Below are positions 52,526 through 64,000 of a DNA stretch of 64,000 nt, piece by piece. The number at the start of each line of letters is the position of its first letter. Within the stretch, counting starts at the first letter, position 1. Source of the DNA: Warburgia ugandensis (taxonomy: Eukaryota; Streptophyta; Magnoliopsida; Canellales; Canellaceae). Below the pieces are notes generated by a model. The model ran no database searches and was not told the DNA's origin. It saw only the letters and a list, made by a program, of their open reading frames with translations. A program made the translations under genes and the position numbers. The stretch covers positions 43,980,057 through 44,044,056 of the forward strand of contig CP141137.1 in NCBI GenBank assembly GCA_035236585.1. The letters run 5' to 3'.

Positions 52526-54848
52526 GATCTAAACTAATAATCATATCAGGCAATTCACCAACCTGCACATGCATATATATATATATATATATATAAAACA
52601 AAATCATTATCCTTGCTTAATAGGTAATTATGAGCTAAGTATGAAGCTTAATCATTCCAAATTCAAGAATATACAGATAAGGATAATTCATATCATACTT
52701 AATAATTGCATAATGATAAGCATAACAACCACATTCATAATTATGCATCTTAAGTTATAATTTCACAGTCATTCTATTTGATGAATAGGTTAATTTATCT
52801 AATTTCACAACATTAAGATCATGTATAACACACTGATCTTGACATGAAAAGAAACATATACTCTTGATAATCCACCTACCTCATAATGAGTACGCAGTCA
52901 CTCCAAGGATGTATCCCTTATTGTCTGCGTATTAGTGTGTATCTATCAAATTATATATACAGAAGATGGTTATTTTCCTATCTTTTAAATAGTATTTTTT
53001 ATCTATCTTATATTGATCAACATAATTTAGATGATCTTGCATATGATCTTTCCTGATCAGACTTATATCTATCTAGGATTTGTTTGATCAACTTTGATTG
53101 GTTAGATTTAGTGTTTTTGATCAATTATAGTCTAATCCCAATGTTTAGGGTAGATCTGACCATAAAATTTTATTAAATTATTCAATCTACAGTTTAATCC
53201 ATTATAATATTACTAAATTTTAATAATTCAATTTATTTAATTACCTATCTATAGTGTGTGTTTTCATCTAAGGGTCATATCTAACTCTAATCTGTTAGAT
53301 ACATGATTTTGGCTAAATCTATGTTTTAGATCGTTAGTATTAGCTTGGGAACATGATCTGATCATTTAAAATGGTTCAATATGCTAAGTTTCCATAATTA
53401 ACATTTTCATAAGACCTGATCACCTTTGATATGGTTCATCCATTTAATTTTCATGGTTTATAAGGTTGATCAGTCTAAATTTGACCTCTAGTCTTATATT
53501 TTATTAAATAATTTGTTTTATGGAATCAATATGATTCCAATGGAGCTTTCTGATCATGAATCAGACTTATTTTTCCCTCTGTATTTCAATATTTGTATTT
53601 TAGATCATTTTAATGATCAAAATTAATCTAAATTAAATTAACAAAAAAATTTGTTACTAGGACACACTACAAAGGAATGCACACATGCATCTTGGTGATT
53701 GGGATGCACAGCAGGGCGTCTCGATTCCTAGGATGCACGGATGTCCCGGTTGAACCTCAACCAATCCTACATGCATGCTCACACATAGGAATGCCCTGGA
53801 TAGCGCATCTCCATCGCATGTCGCAATGTGTCTTGGCTATTGAGTGGGTCGACTGGGATGAGATGGTATGATCTAGACCATCCAATCATTCTGGTCCCCT
53901 ATCAACATCCTAGATCTCACCAAATTTACCATTTTTGGGGATTTTAAGGTTTTGGAGTGCCACAAACTCATTGGATGGCTTAGATCTTCCTTCTAAGCTT
54001 CCTTGAGTAAGCACCCCATCAGATCCATCAGATCTATCTTCACTAATGTTTTCTAGCCATTGAGAGCAAATCCCGCCTGGATTTGGGTTATTTTTGCCAA
54101 AAAAAGAAGGAAACAGAGGGGAGAAGGAGATGCCTACCTAATTGGGTCAGAGGAAGGTGGATCTAGGGCTCCTCTGGTGGGTGCATCTTCTTCTTTTCCC
54201 ACTGGAAAACTTAGGTCACCAAAAAATAAAGGGAAAAGGGGAGACTGGAGAGGAGGAAGAAGGAAAGGGAGAGGGGAGAGGGGAAAGGAAAAAAATGGGA
54301 AAACCAATGCTTGGTCGATGCCGAAGGAGGAGAAGGGAGAAAGGGAAAGTTGGGAAGGGAAACCCAGTCAAGTGTTGGCTCAAGGACAATGCGTTTGGGG
54401 ATGCGCTTGTCTTCCCATCGGCATTGTGTGTAGGCAAACACGCCTGACGAGAGAGGAGAGAGGAAAGAGAAAGAAGAGAGAGTATGAGGGAGGGAAGATA
54501 AGGCAAGTGAAGGAGGAGGGAGAGGGAGCAACATAGGATTCTTCCTACACAGTTATAGATTTAGTTTTTATTTTATTTATTTATTTGTTTATCTTTTAAT
54601 TACTTTTAATATTTGAAAAATAAATTTATAATGATTATCACTTTAATCATTACTGGTTCTAATGCTTGATTACCTTTGACTTACTTTACTTTTTTAGGGC
54701 CCTTGTAAAATATTCATGTTTCAATTCTAAATTCTAATTCTATATAAAGTTCACCTTCATGGAATTTCATATTCTAGTTCCATTTAAAAATTTCAAATTT
54801 CACACAATATATCAAACAACCATATTTACATAAATTGGGCTTATTACA

Positions 54849-54862
54849 TCCTTTCCCCCTTA
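54849..54862 (-). other. Polypurine tract of chromovirus 2
   Basis: Minus strand TAAGGGGGAAAGGA directly precedes the LTR start TGTAATAAGCCC, the expected site for plus-strand DNA priming. Confidence 0.8.
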
Positions 54863-54899
54863 CAAAAATTTTGTCTGATATGAACAACTCAGGATGGGT

Positions 54900-57800
54900 T
54901 TTCTTATCTCCTCTTTTGTTTCCCACATGGCTTCTTCAGTTGAGTGATGTTGCCACAACACTTTCACTATAGGCATTGTCTTGGTCCTTAACCTTTGCTC
55001 CTTCCGATCGAATTTTCACTACCTTTTCTTCAAAGGTTAAATTAGGTTTCAAGTCATTAGGCATCCTTTGAAGTACATGTGTAGAATATGGGATGTACTT
55101 TCTTAACATTGACATATGGAATATATTGTATACTTTCACTAATTGTGGTGGTAGTGCCAATGTTTACACCACATTACCAATTCTTTCCAAAATCTCAAAA
55201 GGACCAATAAATCTTGGATTTAATTTTCCTTTAGCTCCAAATCTCATCACTCCCTTAATTGGAGAGACTTTTAGGAACACATGATCTCCAACTGCAAATT
55301 CCAAGTCTTTGTGCCTTCTATTAGCATAACTCTTTTGTTGACTATGAGTAGTTAACGATCTCTTCTTGATTAACTTAACCTTCTCAGCACATTGTTCAAG
55401 AAGTTATGATGTCATCAACCTTCTTTCTCCAACTTCACTCCAACAAGTTGGTAATCGATAGGGTCATCCATACAATGCTTCATAGGGTGTCATACCAATA
55501 CTTGCATGGAAACTATTGTTATATGCAAACTTAGAAGATGTTCATCCCGGTTCCCTTTCCAATCCAATGTCCAGGCGTCGAACTTTTCTTTTAATGTTTG
55601 AATGGTTCTTTCTAACTGACCATTTGTTTGGCGATGAAAGGTTGTGTTGAATTTGAGTGATGTCCCCAATGCTTTTTGTATGCTTTTCCAACATGTCAAA
55701 GTAAATCTTCCATCCCTATCAAAGGTAATAGTAATGGACTCCATAAAGAGTTACAATTTCCTTCACGTACAATTTAGCTAAACTATCCACTGATTGATTT
55801 TGTCTAAACGGGAGGAAATGTACTGACTTTGTTAATTTGTCCACTATCACCCAAAGCACAATGTGACCATTCTGTGTCTTAGGCAAACCTACTATGAAAT
55901 CTATGGTGATGTGATCCCACTTCCACTCAGGAAGTTTCAATGTTTGTAACATTCCTGTGGGCCTCTAATGCTCTACCTTTACTTCTTGATGAGTCAAGCA
56001 TTTGGCTACAAAGTCACTTATATCCCTCTTCATTCCTTCCCACCATAAGTTTCTCTTCAAGTCTTGGTACACTTTTGTACTTCCTGGATGGATAGACAAT
56101 ATTGATTGGTGAGCTTCTTCTAACAATTCTCTCTTCAAGTCTATGATTAGTGGGACCAATAGTCTACCTTGGAAACGAATAACTCCTTCCTGACCTTTGC
56201 AAAAGTCATTTTTTTTACACAATTTTTGAGTCATCACATCATTTTCTTGATCTTTTAATATCTAATCCACAAAGACTGATTTAATGGTGATATTTTCTAG
56301 TACCATGCTTGACTTTCTACTCAGTGCAGCAACTACATTAGCCTTTCCAGGGTGGTATTGAATGGTGAAGTCATAGTTGTTGAGGTATTCTATCTAGCTC
56401 CATTACCGCATATTAGGTCTGCTTGTGTAAAATTGTACTTGAGGCTTTTGTGATCGGTGAAGACATCAAAATTTTCACCGTACAGCTAATGTTGCCAAAT
56501 CTTTAAAGCAAACACTACTGCTACAAGTTCCAAGTCATGTACTGGATAATTTTCTTCATGCTTCTTTAAATGCCTTGAAGCATAAGCTACAACCTTCCCA
56601 TTTTGCATCAAGACACTCCCTAGTCCTTTTCTTGAAGCAACATAATAAATTTCATAGCCTACACTTCCTGATGGAAGAGTCAAAACTGATGCCGTGGTCA
56701 ACCTCTTTTTCAATTTCTAAAAGCTAGATTCACATTCATTAGTCTAAATAAACTATATACCTTTCTTGGTCAATGAAGTCAAAGGTAGGGCTATATGAGA
56801 AAAACCTTCAATGTATCTATAATAATAGCCTGCAAGACAGAGAAAGCTACTAATTTTTATGACTATCTATGGTCTCTCCCCATTCATCACTACCTTCACC
56901 TTGGTAGGGTCCACAGCAACCCCGTCCTTAGAGATTACATGACCCAAAAGGTTGACTTCACTTAGCTAAAAATCACACTTATTGAATTTGGCAAACAATT
57001 TGTGGTCTCCGAGAGTGTTTAGCACATTTTGTAAGTGTTCTTGATGTTGTTGGATACTAGCCAAGTAAATCAATATGTCATCAATGAAGATAATCACAAC
57101 TTTGTTCAAGAAAGCTTGGAAGACTCGATTCCATGAACACAAGAGGTGCATTCTTTAATTCAACTAGGAATTCATAGTGTCCATATTGAGTTTTGAAAGC
57201 AGTTTTCGATATATCTTCATCTCTGATTCTTAATTGATGATACCTTGATTTTAGGTCTATCTTGGAGAAGACTTGAGCTAACTAGAGTTGATCAAACAAA
57301 TCATCAATGCATGGAAGAGGGTACTTATTTTTTACAGTCACATTATTCAGCATTCCTATAATCGATACACAATTGCATCAATCCATCCTTTTTCTTCACA
57401 AAGAGGACCCATGCTCCCCATGGTGAACTACTTGGCTGAATAAACCCTTTGTCCAATAACTTTTGTAATTAAATATTCAATTCTTTCAATTCTGTTGTGG
57501 CCAATTGATAGGGTGCCTTAGAGATCAGAGTCTTACCAAGCAATAAATCGATAGTGAACTCAACTTCTCATTGAGGTGGTAATCCTGAAAATTCCTCTAG
57601 AAAGACATCATGAAATTCCTTAACCACATCAATCTACTCGATCTTAGGTCATTCAACGTCCTTAGCAACCATAGTTGCAATAAATTCCTGACAACCTTTT
57701 GAGATGTGTTTAGCTACTTTCACTACCGATATGATACAAGTGCTTGCAGTGTCTTGTTTCCCATGGAAAACAACTACTTCCTCATCAGCTACACAAGATG

Positions 57801-58060
57801 TAATTTTCTTTCTGTAGTAGTCCATAGTGACACAATATTTAGCCAACCAATCCATCCTTAATATGATGTCAAAGTCAATCATATCAAGTAGGATGAGGTC
57901 ATCATCCATCCTCTTTCCATTAACCTCAATAGGTACTCTTTGTAAGAACTCACATGCCACAACTAACTCCCTAATTGGAGTTATTATATCTAATTTGAAT
58001 CCCAACTTTTTCATAGGTAATTTCATGCTTGAAGCAAATGTACAATAGATGAAGGAATGA
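54900..58060 (-). pseudogene. Chromovirus 2 polymerase (protease-RT-RNase H-integrase)
   Basis: Decayed Tekay/Del-type polyprotein, in order on the minus strand. Protease end: DLILLDMIDFDIILRMDWL (57649-58026). [15 protein letters not shown] and CIDY-like near 57340-57430, then [15 protein letters not shown] (FIDD, near 57080) and LFAKFNKCDF. RNase [39 protein letters not shown] (56486-56713). Integrase zinc region: LLEEAHQSILSIHPGSTKVYQDLKRNLWW (HHCC-type, 55965-56237). Core: WDHITIDFIVGLPKT, FDRDGRFT and FHRQTNGQLERTIQT, which retain the D, D, E triad. C-terminus: LALPPQL.KVYNIFHMSMLRKYIP (54936-55160), the approach to the chromodomain, which itself is broken. At least six frame breaks separate these pieces. 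Confidence 0.9.
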
Positions 58061-58921
58061 GTAGATATAGAATAGAATAAAACTTTGGCATGCTATCTAA
58101 GACAAGTAGTGTACCTTCTATCACGACATTTGAAATCTGTGCATGTTCGTCAGTGATGACGAATACCCTTCCTAAATATTAACAAATATTCACTGGTTGG
58201 GCTTCCTTGATTGTCAACTACTTTGGACATACATTGGCAATATGTCCAAATTCTCCACAACAATAACACTGGATGTGAGATTTTTGTTGTTGTAGTTTTG
58301 ACCTGAAGCATACATTCTTAGGGAGGAATCTTTGCATTAGGGTATTGTCTTTTGTTTTGTCCTTTTGTAAACTGCCCTTGATTCCTTTGCGGCTTGAAGG
58401 TGGTCATGGGTCTTTTATTCTTCTTGAAAGGCCTTGGACTATGACTCCCAATCTCTCCATGTTTCATAGTCTAATTTTTCTTGTAGTCATCTTCTATTTT
58501 TGTTGCTATCTCCACGCACTCAACTAGTGTCATGGCCTTAGTACCCAAAACCTTGGTCCTCAGTCCAGGATGTAGGCCCTAAAAAAATCTATACATTGTT
58601 TGTCTATTTGTGGTGCATATAGTCGGTGTGATTCTCTTCAACTAAAAAAATTTATCTTCATACTCCAGCACTAAAAGATTTCCCTGAGTCAAACATAAAA
58701 ATTCCCTTTCCTTTATTGTCTCAATGTGGAGAGGAAAGTACTTATCGTTGAATACTTATTTAAATTCTTCCCAAGGATATCCACTCAATCATGAAAATAT
58801 GTTTGCTTTGCTGAGCACCACCAAAATGTTGCTTCCTACTTAAGTATGTAGGTGGCAATCCCAACTTTCACTTCATAGGGTTTCTCATTTTTTGAAAAGC
58901 CCACTTCATAGGGGTTCTCAT
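58061..58921 (-). pseudogene. Chromovirus 2 gag remnant
   Basis: Read on the minus strand: WEEFK.VFNDKYFPLHIETIKEREFLCLTQGN and VLEYEDKF, the typical retrotransposon gag core near 58660-58780. A zinc knuckle CYCCGEFGHIANVC (CX2CX4HX4C) follows at about 58225-58265. Stop codons are frequent. The 5' end and the primer-binding site are missing; two short repeats of CACTTCATAGG lie near 58878 and 58904 at the junction with the truncated 5' LTR. Confidence 0.8.
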
Positions 58922-59746
58922 TTTCCTTGAAATTCATTTTTGAAAAGCCCACATCTTATATGCAAATAACTATATTATATAATGTAGAAATTATGCATTT
59001 GTATTAACTAAAATTTTACAACCAAACAGTATCTATTCAGTGGTTCACTTACATAGACTCATTGTATTTATTGCATAACATGTTCGAAAGTTACAATCCA
59101 AACATCTAACTATGTTCTACAAGTGGTAATCACACCATCCAAAAACATAATTATGAACATACCCTTGCTCAGTAGTAATATCTCCAGTATCCTAGAACTG
59201 CATCCTTCCAAGTTTGTTGGTCTAGATCTGAGATATTATAAACATCCAACATTTAAAATATCTCAGCAAGCTATGCTTGGTAGGGGATCTAAAAGACATA
59301 AAAATTCAAATTCAATATATATAATCCCATAATCATTTGACAGATCAAAATCATAAATTTCCTATGCATGAAACAATCCACATTTTATAAAATGAGCATA
59401 TCAGATGCTTGTCCATGTTAAAACCTTTATAAAATTTTCCCAACGGAAATTCATACAAAATCATACTATACAAATTTTAGACTAATAGAATTTGACAAAA
59501 TATGAATATCATATATCATAATATCAAACTATCTAAACTCAAATTTATACTGGATTCATATCCATACCCCTTTATAGTATGTGGTTGGTAACAATCTAAC
59601 ATTTGCTAATATACTCATCCAGCCTTTGCTGGGGAATAACAACATATCCATCACTCCACTAACCCATCATTCTTTAGGCCCACCTCAGGGAGTTTTCTCC
59701 ACTCGCCCGTCAGCCCCTTGGACCTGCATCAGGGAGTGCGACACCT
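58922..59746 (-). mobile_element. Chromovirus 2 5' LTR, truncated
   Basis: This matches 50930-52130 of the 3' LTR in the same orientation (TTTTTGAAAAGCCCA, GGTTCACTTACATAG, CCATCCAAAAACATAATTATG, CTCAGCAAGCTATGCTT), minus one unit of the 361-bp duplication. It lacks the outer end near the PBS, and is cut off at 59746 inside the 44-bp minisatellite by the next LTR. Confidence 0.85.
59228..59266 (-). promoter_or_regulatory. CTGAG-type hairpin (chromovirus 2, 5' LTR)
   Basis: CTGAGATATTATAAA (59228-59242) and TTTAAAATATCTCAG (59252-59266) pair at 14 of 15 positions around a 9-base loop, followed by CAAGC. Confidence 0.7.
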
Positions 59747-61280
59747 TGTGTTTTTCACAACAATAAATAACAAATTTTAAAATGTGTCAAGATCCTTGTT
59801 TTAAAATTTTGATTTTTAAATAGACCAAAAACAAAAACTCGAATAAAAGAATTTATTTCAAAATCTTGGGAGTCACAAAACCACAAAATCATAGATTTAA
59901 TATATGTGGTACAACGACAACTTGATAAATACAATAACATGACATGACACTTAAGAGACTCAATCTTCATGCCCATACATTCAAATCAAATATAATACTC
60001 GATAAAAACACATACTCCAATGGTGGATAAAAAAAAAAAATCAAGATATGACAACATGAATACTTATCCCTACATCTAGGTCACAAAATAAATCATACTA
60101 AAGTACAGTCCATAAGCCATAACTGAAGTGAGGTTTGAACAAACCTTATAGTTTTTGAAATATCGTTTATACATTCTTTGAAGCCACCATAGCCTCTGCC
60201 TGCTCTATCTGCATGTCAAACCTGCTGTTACTCTCTATATCTTAGGCATTGCAAACCAAAGCAATGCTCAGCAAGCCATTGCTTGTGTAGGTGACCACAT
60301 TTAATATCTATTTAAAGCATATGAAGTATGACGTATAAATATCTGATTTTCTAATAAAGTTCATGGATATGAATCATTCATATAAAAAGCTAAATCATCA
60401 TACAACAAGAACAAAAAGATGCATGAATAATATGGAGTCAAAATCGCTTACAAAAATCGATGAGGATATGGTTTCTCAAATAAATATCAAAATATAATAT
60501 TCAAATACCATAGTAAGCATAAAAATGCATGCTCATGCAACAGATAAAACCAATTTCAATAAATCCATCATAAGAAGGCATGAATGCATATCATAAATAA
60601 CATAGCATGTAAATCAATCTTGTGTCTAGAGTGTCTCACCACACTCTCATATCTAGTCATGAGTACTTATACCAACCCTCTGGGTTCCTCACCTGTAGCT
60701 CGTACAGTAGGTAGCTCACTCAGCCCATAGGCTTGCCCACAGCTAATAGCCCACATAGGCTTCACCCTGAGGATGAGTTGTCATGCTGTGGGTGCATCAG
60801 GATATAAATGTCCCCCCTATGTCATACTACATGAGAATGCATAATATGTACATGGATTGCTATGCTATTGTGGCAACCACTCTGAGGTATAAACCACTAA
60901 TACTCATCGTCGATACCGAAACGAAAGACTACTGTCCTTTGAGGTATGGGAGTCAGTCGAGCTTGCGTGGGTTGCCTGCCCATGATTACCACAAACCGCA
61001 CATAGTTTGCCCACATATTAGGGCAGATGTCTATAATATGTAATTCAAAGGACAGGTGACCAACCCTATGACCCCCCTAGCATAGCATCCATAGGGTAAA
61101 AACACCTGTCATAAATCAATGAAACTATGAATCAAGTATTGAAAATCAATGCATAACCTCCTCGATAAAATCAAATTGATAGAATATTTTAATATATCAA
61201 AATCATGCATCAAAAATCAATGTATCACACCCTCAAATAATCCAATCAATGTAACATAAAATGTATCAAGAAAGGTTCCT
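59747..61280 (-). mobile_element. LTR of a third chromovirus family, truncated
   Basis: It begins TGCGACACCTTGTG on the plus strand (the 3' end of a minus-oriented LTR) within the minisatellite of chromovirus 2. It shares modules with the other LTRs: TAGTCATGAGTACT, the box at 61050-61090 (GGTGACCAACCCTATGACCCCCCTAGCATAGC) and the hairpin at 60246-60267. Its sequence is otherwise distinct from chromovirus 1. The right end is lost at the plastid insertion; its limit is approximate. Confidence 0.65.
60246..60267 (-). promoter_or_regulatory. CTGAG-type hairpin (third chromovirus)
   Basis: GCATTGC (60246-60252) and GCAATGC (60261-60267) are seven perfect pairs, followed by TCAGCAAGC. Confidence 0.55.
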
Positions 61281-61724
61281 TCTTGACCCAACTACAAGGA
61301 TGAAACTCCATGATATGGAAAGATAGAATGTGGAACCTAAAGAGTTAATAGGAATTGAGAAACTAAAAAAGAAAACAAATGATCTCAAAGATATTTCTTT
61401 TTTGAATTGAGTGAGGTTACACAGTTCTTCTTACTATTATTTTACTCATGAATTGCTCACCAAATCTATTGATTTGTAATTCCAAGATTGGTAGATGTCA
61501 CAAATGATAAATCTATCTTTTTTTTTGCCACCTCTGCCACCTTATCTATGTTAGTGACGTCTATAAGGATTGATGAATCAAGAATTTTCAATTGGAACTA
61601 ACTCTGTCAATTGGTATTTTTCTAATCATCGTATCTTGCAAAAATTGAAACTTAGGTAAGTGCTTTATAAACATATGTGAAAAAAGAAAAAGAAAAGAAA
61701 GAATGTATCTTATTTAGCTTCTTC

Positions 61725-61820
61725 ATGCTTACTATAACTAGTTATTTCGATTTTCTACTAACTGCTTCAACTATAACCCCAACTCTATTAATTGGTCTCA
61801 GCAAGATACGACTTATTTGA
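61725..61820 (+). pseudogene. petL: petL copy, open reading frame intact
   Basis: A 31-codon frame beginning [12 protein letters not shown] and ending GLSKIRLI, clearly cytochrome b6f subunit VI (PetL), a single-span membrane peptide of the thylakoid. Differences from the usual protein include D for G after SYF and several Ala-to-Thr/Ser-type changes, which C-to-T decay would produce. The start may be off by one base. It lies in nuclear transferred DNA, so expression is unlikely although no stop has arisen. Confidence 0.85.
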
Positions 61821-61993
61821 AATTAATTGAATGAATAATTTAGAAAATGAATATTGTTATGAGATTTTAGATATTCGATAGTCATTTCTCACATTAATTA
61901 CCAATTCTTGATTATTGAGATTCATGGGCGATACAGATTACTATTTATGGATAGATTATTACCTCTATTTTCTCCCCTTTCGAACAACTTGAA

Positions 61994-62107
61994 ATGATTG
62001 AAGTTTTTCTATTTGGAATCGTCTTAGGTCTAATTCCTATTACTTTGGTTAGATTATTCATAACAACACATTTACAATATAGATGGGGCAATTAATTGGA
62101 CCTTTGA
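61994..62107 (+). pseudogene. petG: petG copy with one stop
   Basis: Encodes [18 protein letters not shown], then [15 protein letters not shown], a stop, and LDL: cytochrome b6f subunit V (PetG), 37 codons. The in-frame TAA replaces the Gln codon near the C-terminus, i.e. a C-to-T change. It lies about 175 bp downstream of petL as in plastomes. Confidence 0.9.
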
Positions 62108-62227
62108 TTGAGTAACATCTCTTTTTTTATTGACCTCCTTCTTAATCTATAGGAGCTCAAATTTTGATTACAGTTTAAATTAGTGAAGTATTTTATTGTG
62201 ATTGGACATTATAATAACAGAATCACG

Positions 62228-62283
62228 TTATGGGCTCATGAATGCACACCTTTGGCTAATTTGATTCGATGGAGGGATAAACT
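62228..62283 (+). pseudogene. psaB: psaB fragment
   Basis: Encodes LWAHECTPLANLIRWRDK, a highly conserved segment near the C-terminus of the photosystem I PsaB apoprotein (usual WAHERTPLANLIRWRDK). Only about 18 codons remain, joined directly to the petG-trnW spacer on the left, so the junction is an illegitimate join. Confidence 0.8.
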
Positions 62284-63309
62284 CGTGGAGCTCTACAAGC
62301 TCTATGTCTGGAGGATCTGTGAGTCCCTACTGTGTCTATCAAAACTTTCTATGGCCTACCTCATGGTATCCAGTTTGAGATAGAGAAAGAAAAAGTTAGT
62401 TTTTCCTGCTATATCCCTATCTACATATTTTTTGTTCCCACATGTTTTGATCTTTAGAATGACTGAGATTAATATACTTATAGTATAAGGATAAGGAAGG
62501 GCAAAAAAGAGAGAGTACTTTTTCATTGAAAGAATGATTATCAATCGATTGGCAATAACCACAAGATTACTAGTAATCTTTGTAATTCTCACTATCATCC
62601 AAATCCATGTGGATATTAGGATATAACCAACCCACCTTTCTGTTACAACAAGGCAATTTGATTTAAAATAGAAATAAATGATTTTGAATGAAATCATAAG
62701 AAGATGTATGAATATAAGCTAAGAACAAAAGAATAATTAAGAAAAAAAAAAAAAGAAACAACTTTTCTGACAATTACAGACTTTTTTATCTAGTCGAAAG
62801 AGTCCTTTGAATATTCTGCTCTACTCTTGTATTAGTTTTGATATCTTGGAATAGAAATAGAGAAGAGAGGGCAGGTTCATTACATTAAAAGAGATGCGAA
62901 TGCCCATTAAGTAACTGAGCGTGAGAGCCAAATGAATCGAAAGATTCATGTTTGGTTTCGGAAGAGACCCAAACAAGATGCCTAAATAAGAACATCCACA
63001 CCCACATTGATAAACTATTCATACAAAAAAAAGAAAATCAATCTATTTTATTCTGTACCCTTCGCAAGATGAGAACATGGGTCAGATTCTATAGGATCAA
63101 CCCTATGGGACTTACTAAATGAAGGAAGGAATTGATTGAAACTTTATTCAAATCTGACCAGGCTAGTATTCGATACTGGTCTTTTTCATATGAATGCAAT
63201 TTTTTTGAGTCCTTATTTTGAATCGTATGAAGTTGAGTGAATTTACTTTTCCATTTTTGTGATACTAATCTAGACCATCTATTCTAAGATAAATTGTATT
63301 GATAATGAC
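62284..63309. other. Plastid-like spacer, not assigned
   Basis: No gene recognised. A stretch at about 62920-62985 (GTGAGAGCCAAATGAATCGAAAGATTCAT) resembles group II intron sequence of plastid genes and includes the perfect inverted repeat ATGAATC/GATTCAT. Other parts look like AT-rich plastid spacers, with a short A-run at 62741-62754. Confidence 0.4.
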
Positions 63310-63955
<646 letters not shown>

Positions 63956-64000
63956 GCAAGAAAAGTGGAGAGAAAGAATTACACAAAGCTAGATACTCCC

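Larger units (their letters stand above)
50847..54848 (-). mobile_element. Chromovirus 2 3' LTR
   Basis: LTR of about 4.0 kb, minus orientation. It starts TGTAATAAGCCC at 54848, next to the polypurine tract, and ends CGGGTTATCACA at 50847. Its inner part matches 58922-59746 (the truncated 5' LTR), for example GCAAATAACTA.A.TATATAATGTAGAAA. It holds a 361-bp tandem duplication, a 44-bp minisatellite and a purine-rich zone at 54230-54535. Short open frames in that zone are compositional. Confidence 0.85.

Noticed and set aside
54060..54540. 158-codon Gly/Arg/Lys-rich frame
   Set aside because: Purine-rich U3 of the chromovirus 2 LTR; all three frames are open by composition and no domain is visible.
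62107..62230. Expected trnW and trnP downstream of petG
   Set aside because: Only the spacer is present; the sequence jumps to psaB before the tRNA genes.

Overview
The window is nuclear DNA of a flowering plant. It holds one intact intron-less PPR-DYW gene (organelle RNA editing family), and almost everything else is retrotransposon sequence in nested layers: Ty3/gypsy of the Athila/Tat type, Ty3/gypsy chromoviruses of the Tekay/Del type, Ty1/copia, and RTE-clade LINEs. The right end is a rearranged insertion of plastid DNA. Plastid genes broken by stop codons beside plant LTR elements point to a nuclear chromosome. The species cannot be fixed from the sequence; RTE elements together with long-LTR chromoviruses and Athila elements would suit a large, TE-rich angiosperm genome. 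No microbial operon, CRISPR array, rRNA or tRNA gene was seen. Layout, left to right. 1-2283: no gene I can name, apart from a 65-bp RTE 3' tail. 2284-4083 (-): the PPR-DYW gene. 4540-4905 (-): RTE endonuclease fragment. 4950-12622 (-): 3' half of an Athila-like element (3' LTR, 3' non-coding region, integrase C-terminus), split by a nearly complete RTE LINE (9014-12283, +) with a 12-bp target duplication. 12622-12830 (-): inverted 5' fragment of the same RTE family. About 12900-18960 (-): Ty1/copia remnant (LTR, polypurine tract, RNase H), split by solo LTR S1 (15455-18002, 5-bp duplication GCCCT). 18960-19870: another LTR fragment. 19873-23925 and 38218-42534 (-): what looks like the 3' and 5' halves of a single Athila-like element, split by chromovirus 1. 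23926-38217 (-): chromovirus 1, whose 3' LTR carries solo LTR S2 (24179-27246, 5-bp duplication TCCAT). 42535-48520 (+): a second Athila-like element (5' LTR, primer-binding region, gag, protease) that stops before reverse transcriptase. 48521-50700: AT-rich sequence without recognisable genes. 50701-50846 (-): Athila gag N-terminal fragment. 50847-59746 (-): chromovirus 2 (3' LTR, integrase, RNase H, RT, protease, gag, truncated 5' LTR). 59747 to about 61280 (-): LTR of a third chromovirus family. About 61400-64000: plastid-derived mosaic with petL, petG, a psaB fragment and psbD. How the pieces relate: paralogous copies serve as internal empty sites, so several insertions (RTE, S2) can be proven by pre-insertion alleles within the window, and the order of nesting can be read. 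All retrotransposon genes are decayed; only the PPR gene appears functional. The most unusual signal is in the LTRs. Chromovirus-type LTRs of otherwise dissimilar sequence share short modules, including two hairpins whose arms differ in sequence yet remain self-complementary. This resembles compensatory evolution of an RNA or DNA structure and is reported as the main candidate for something undescribed.
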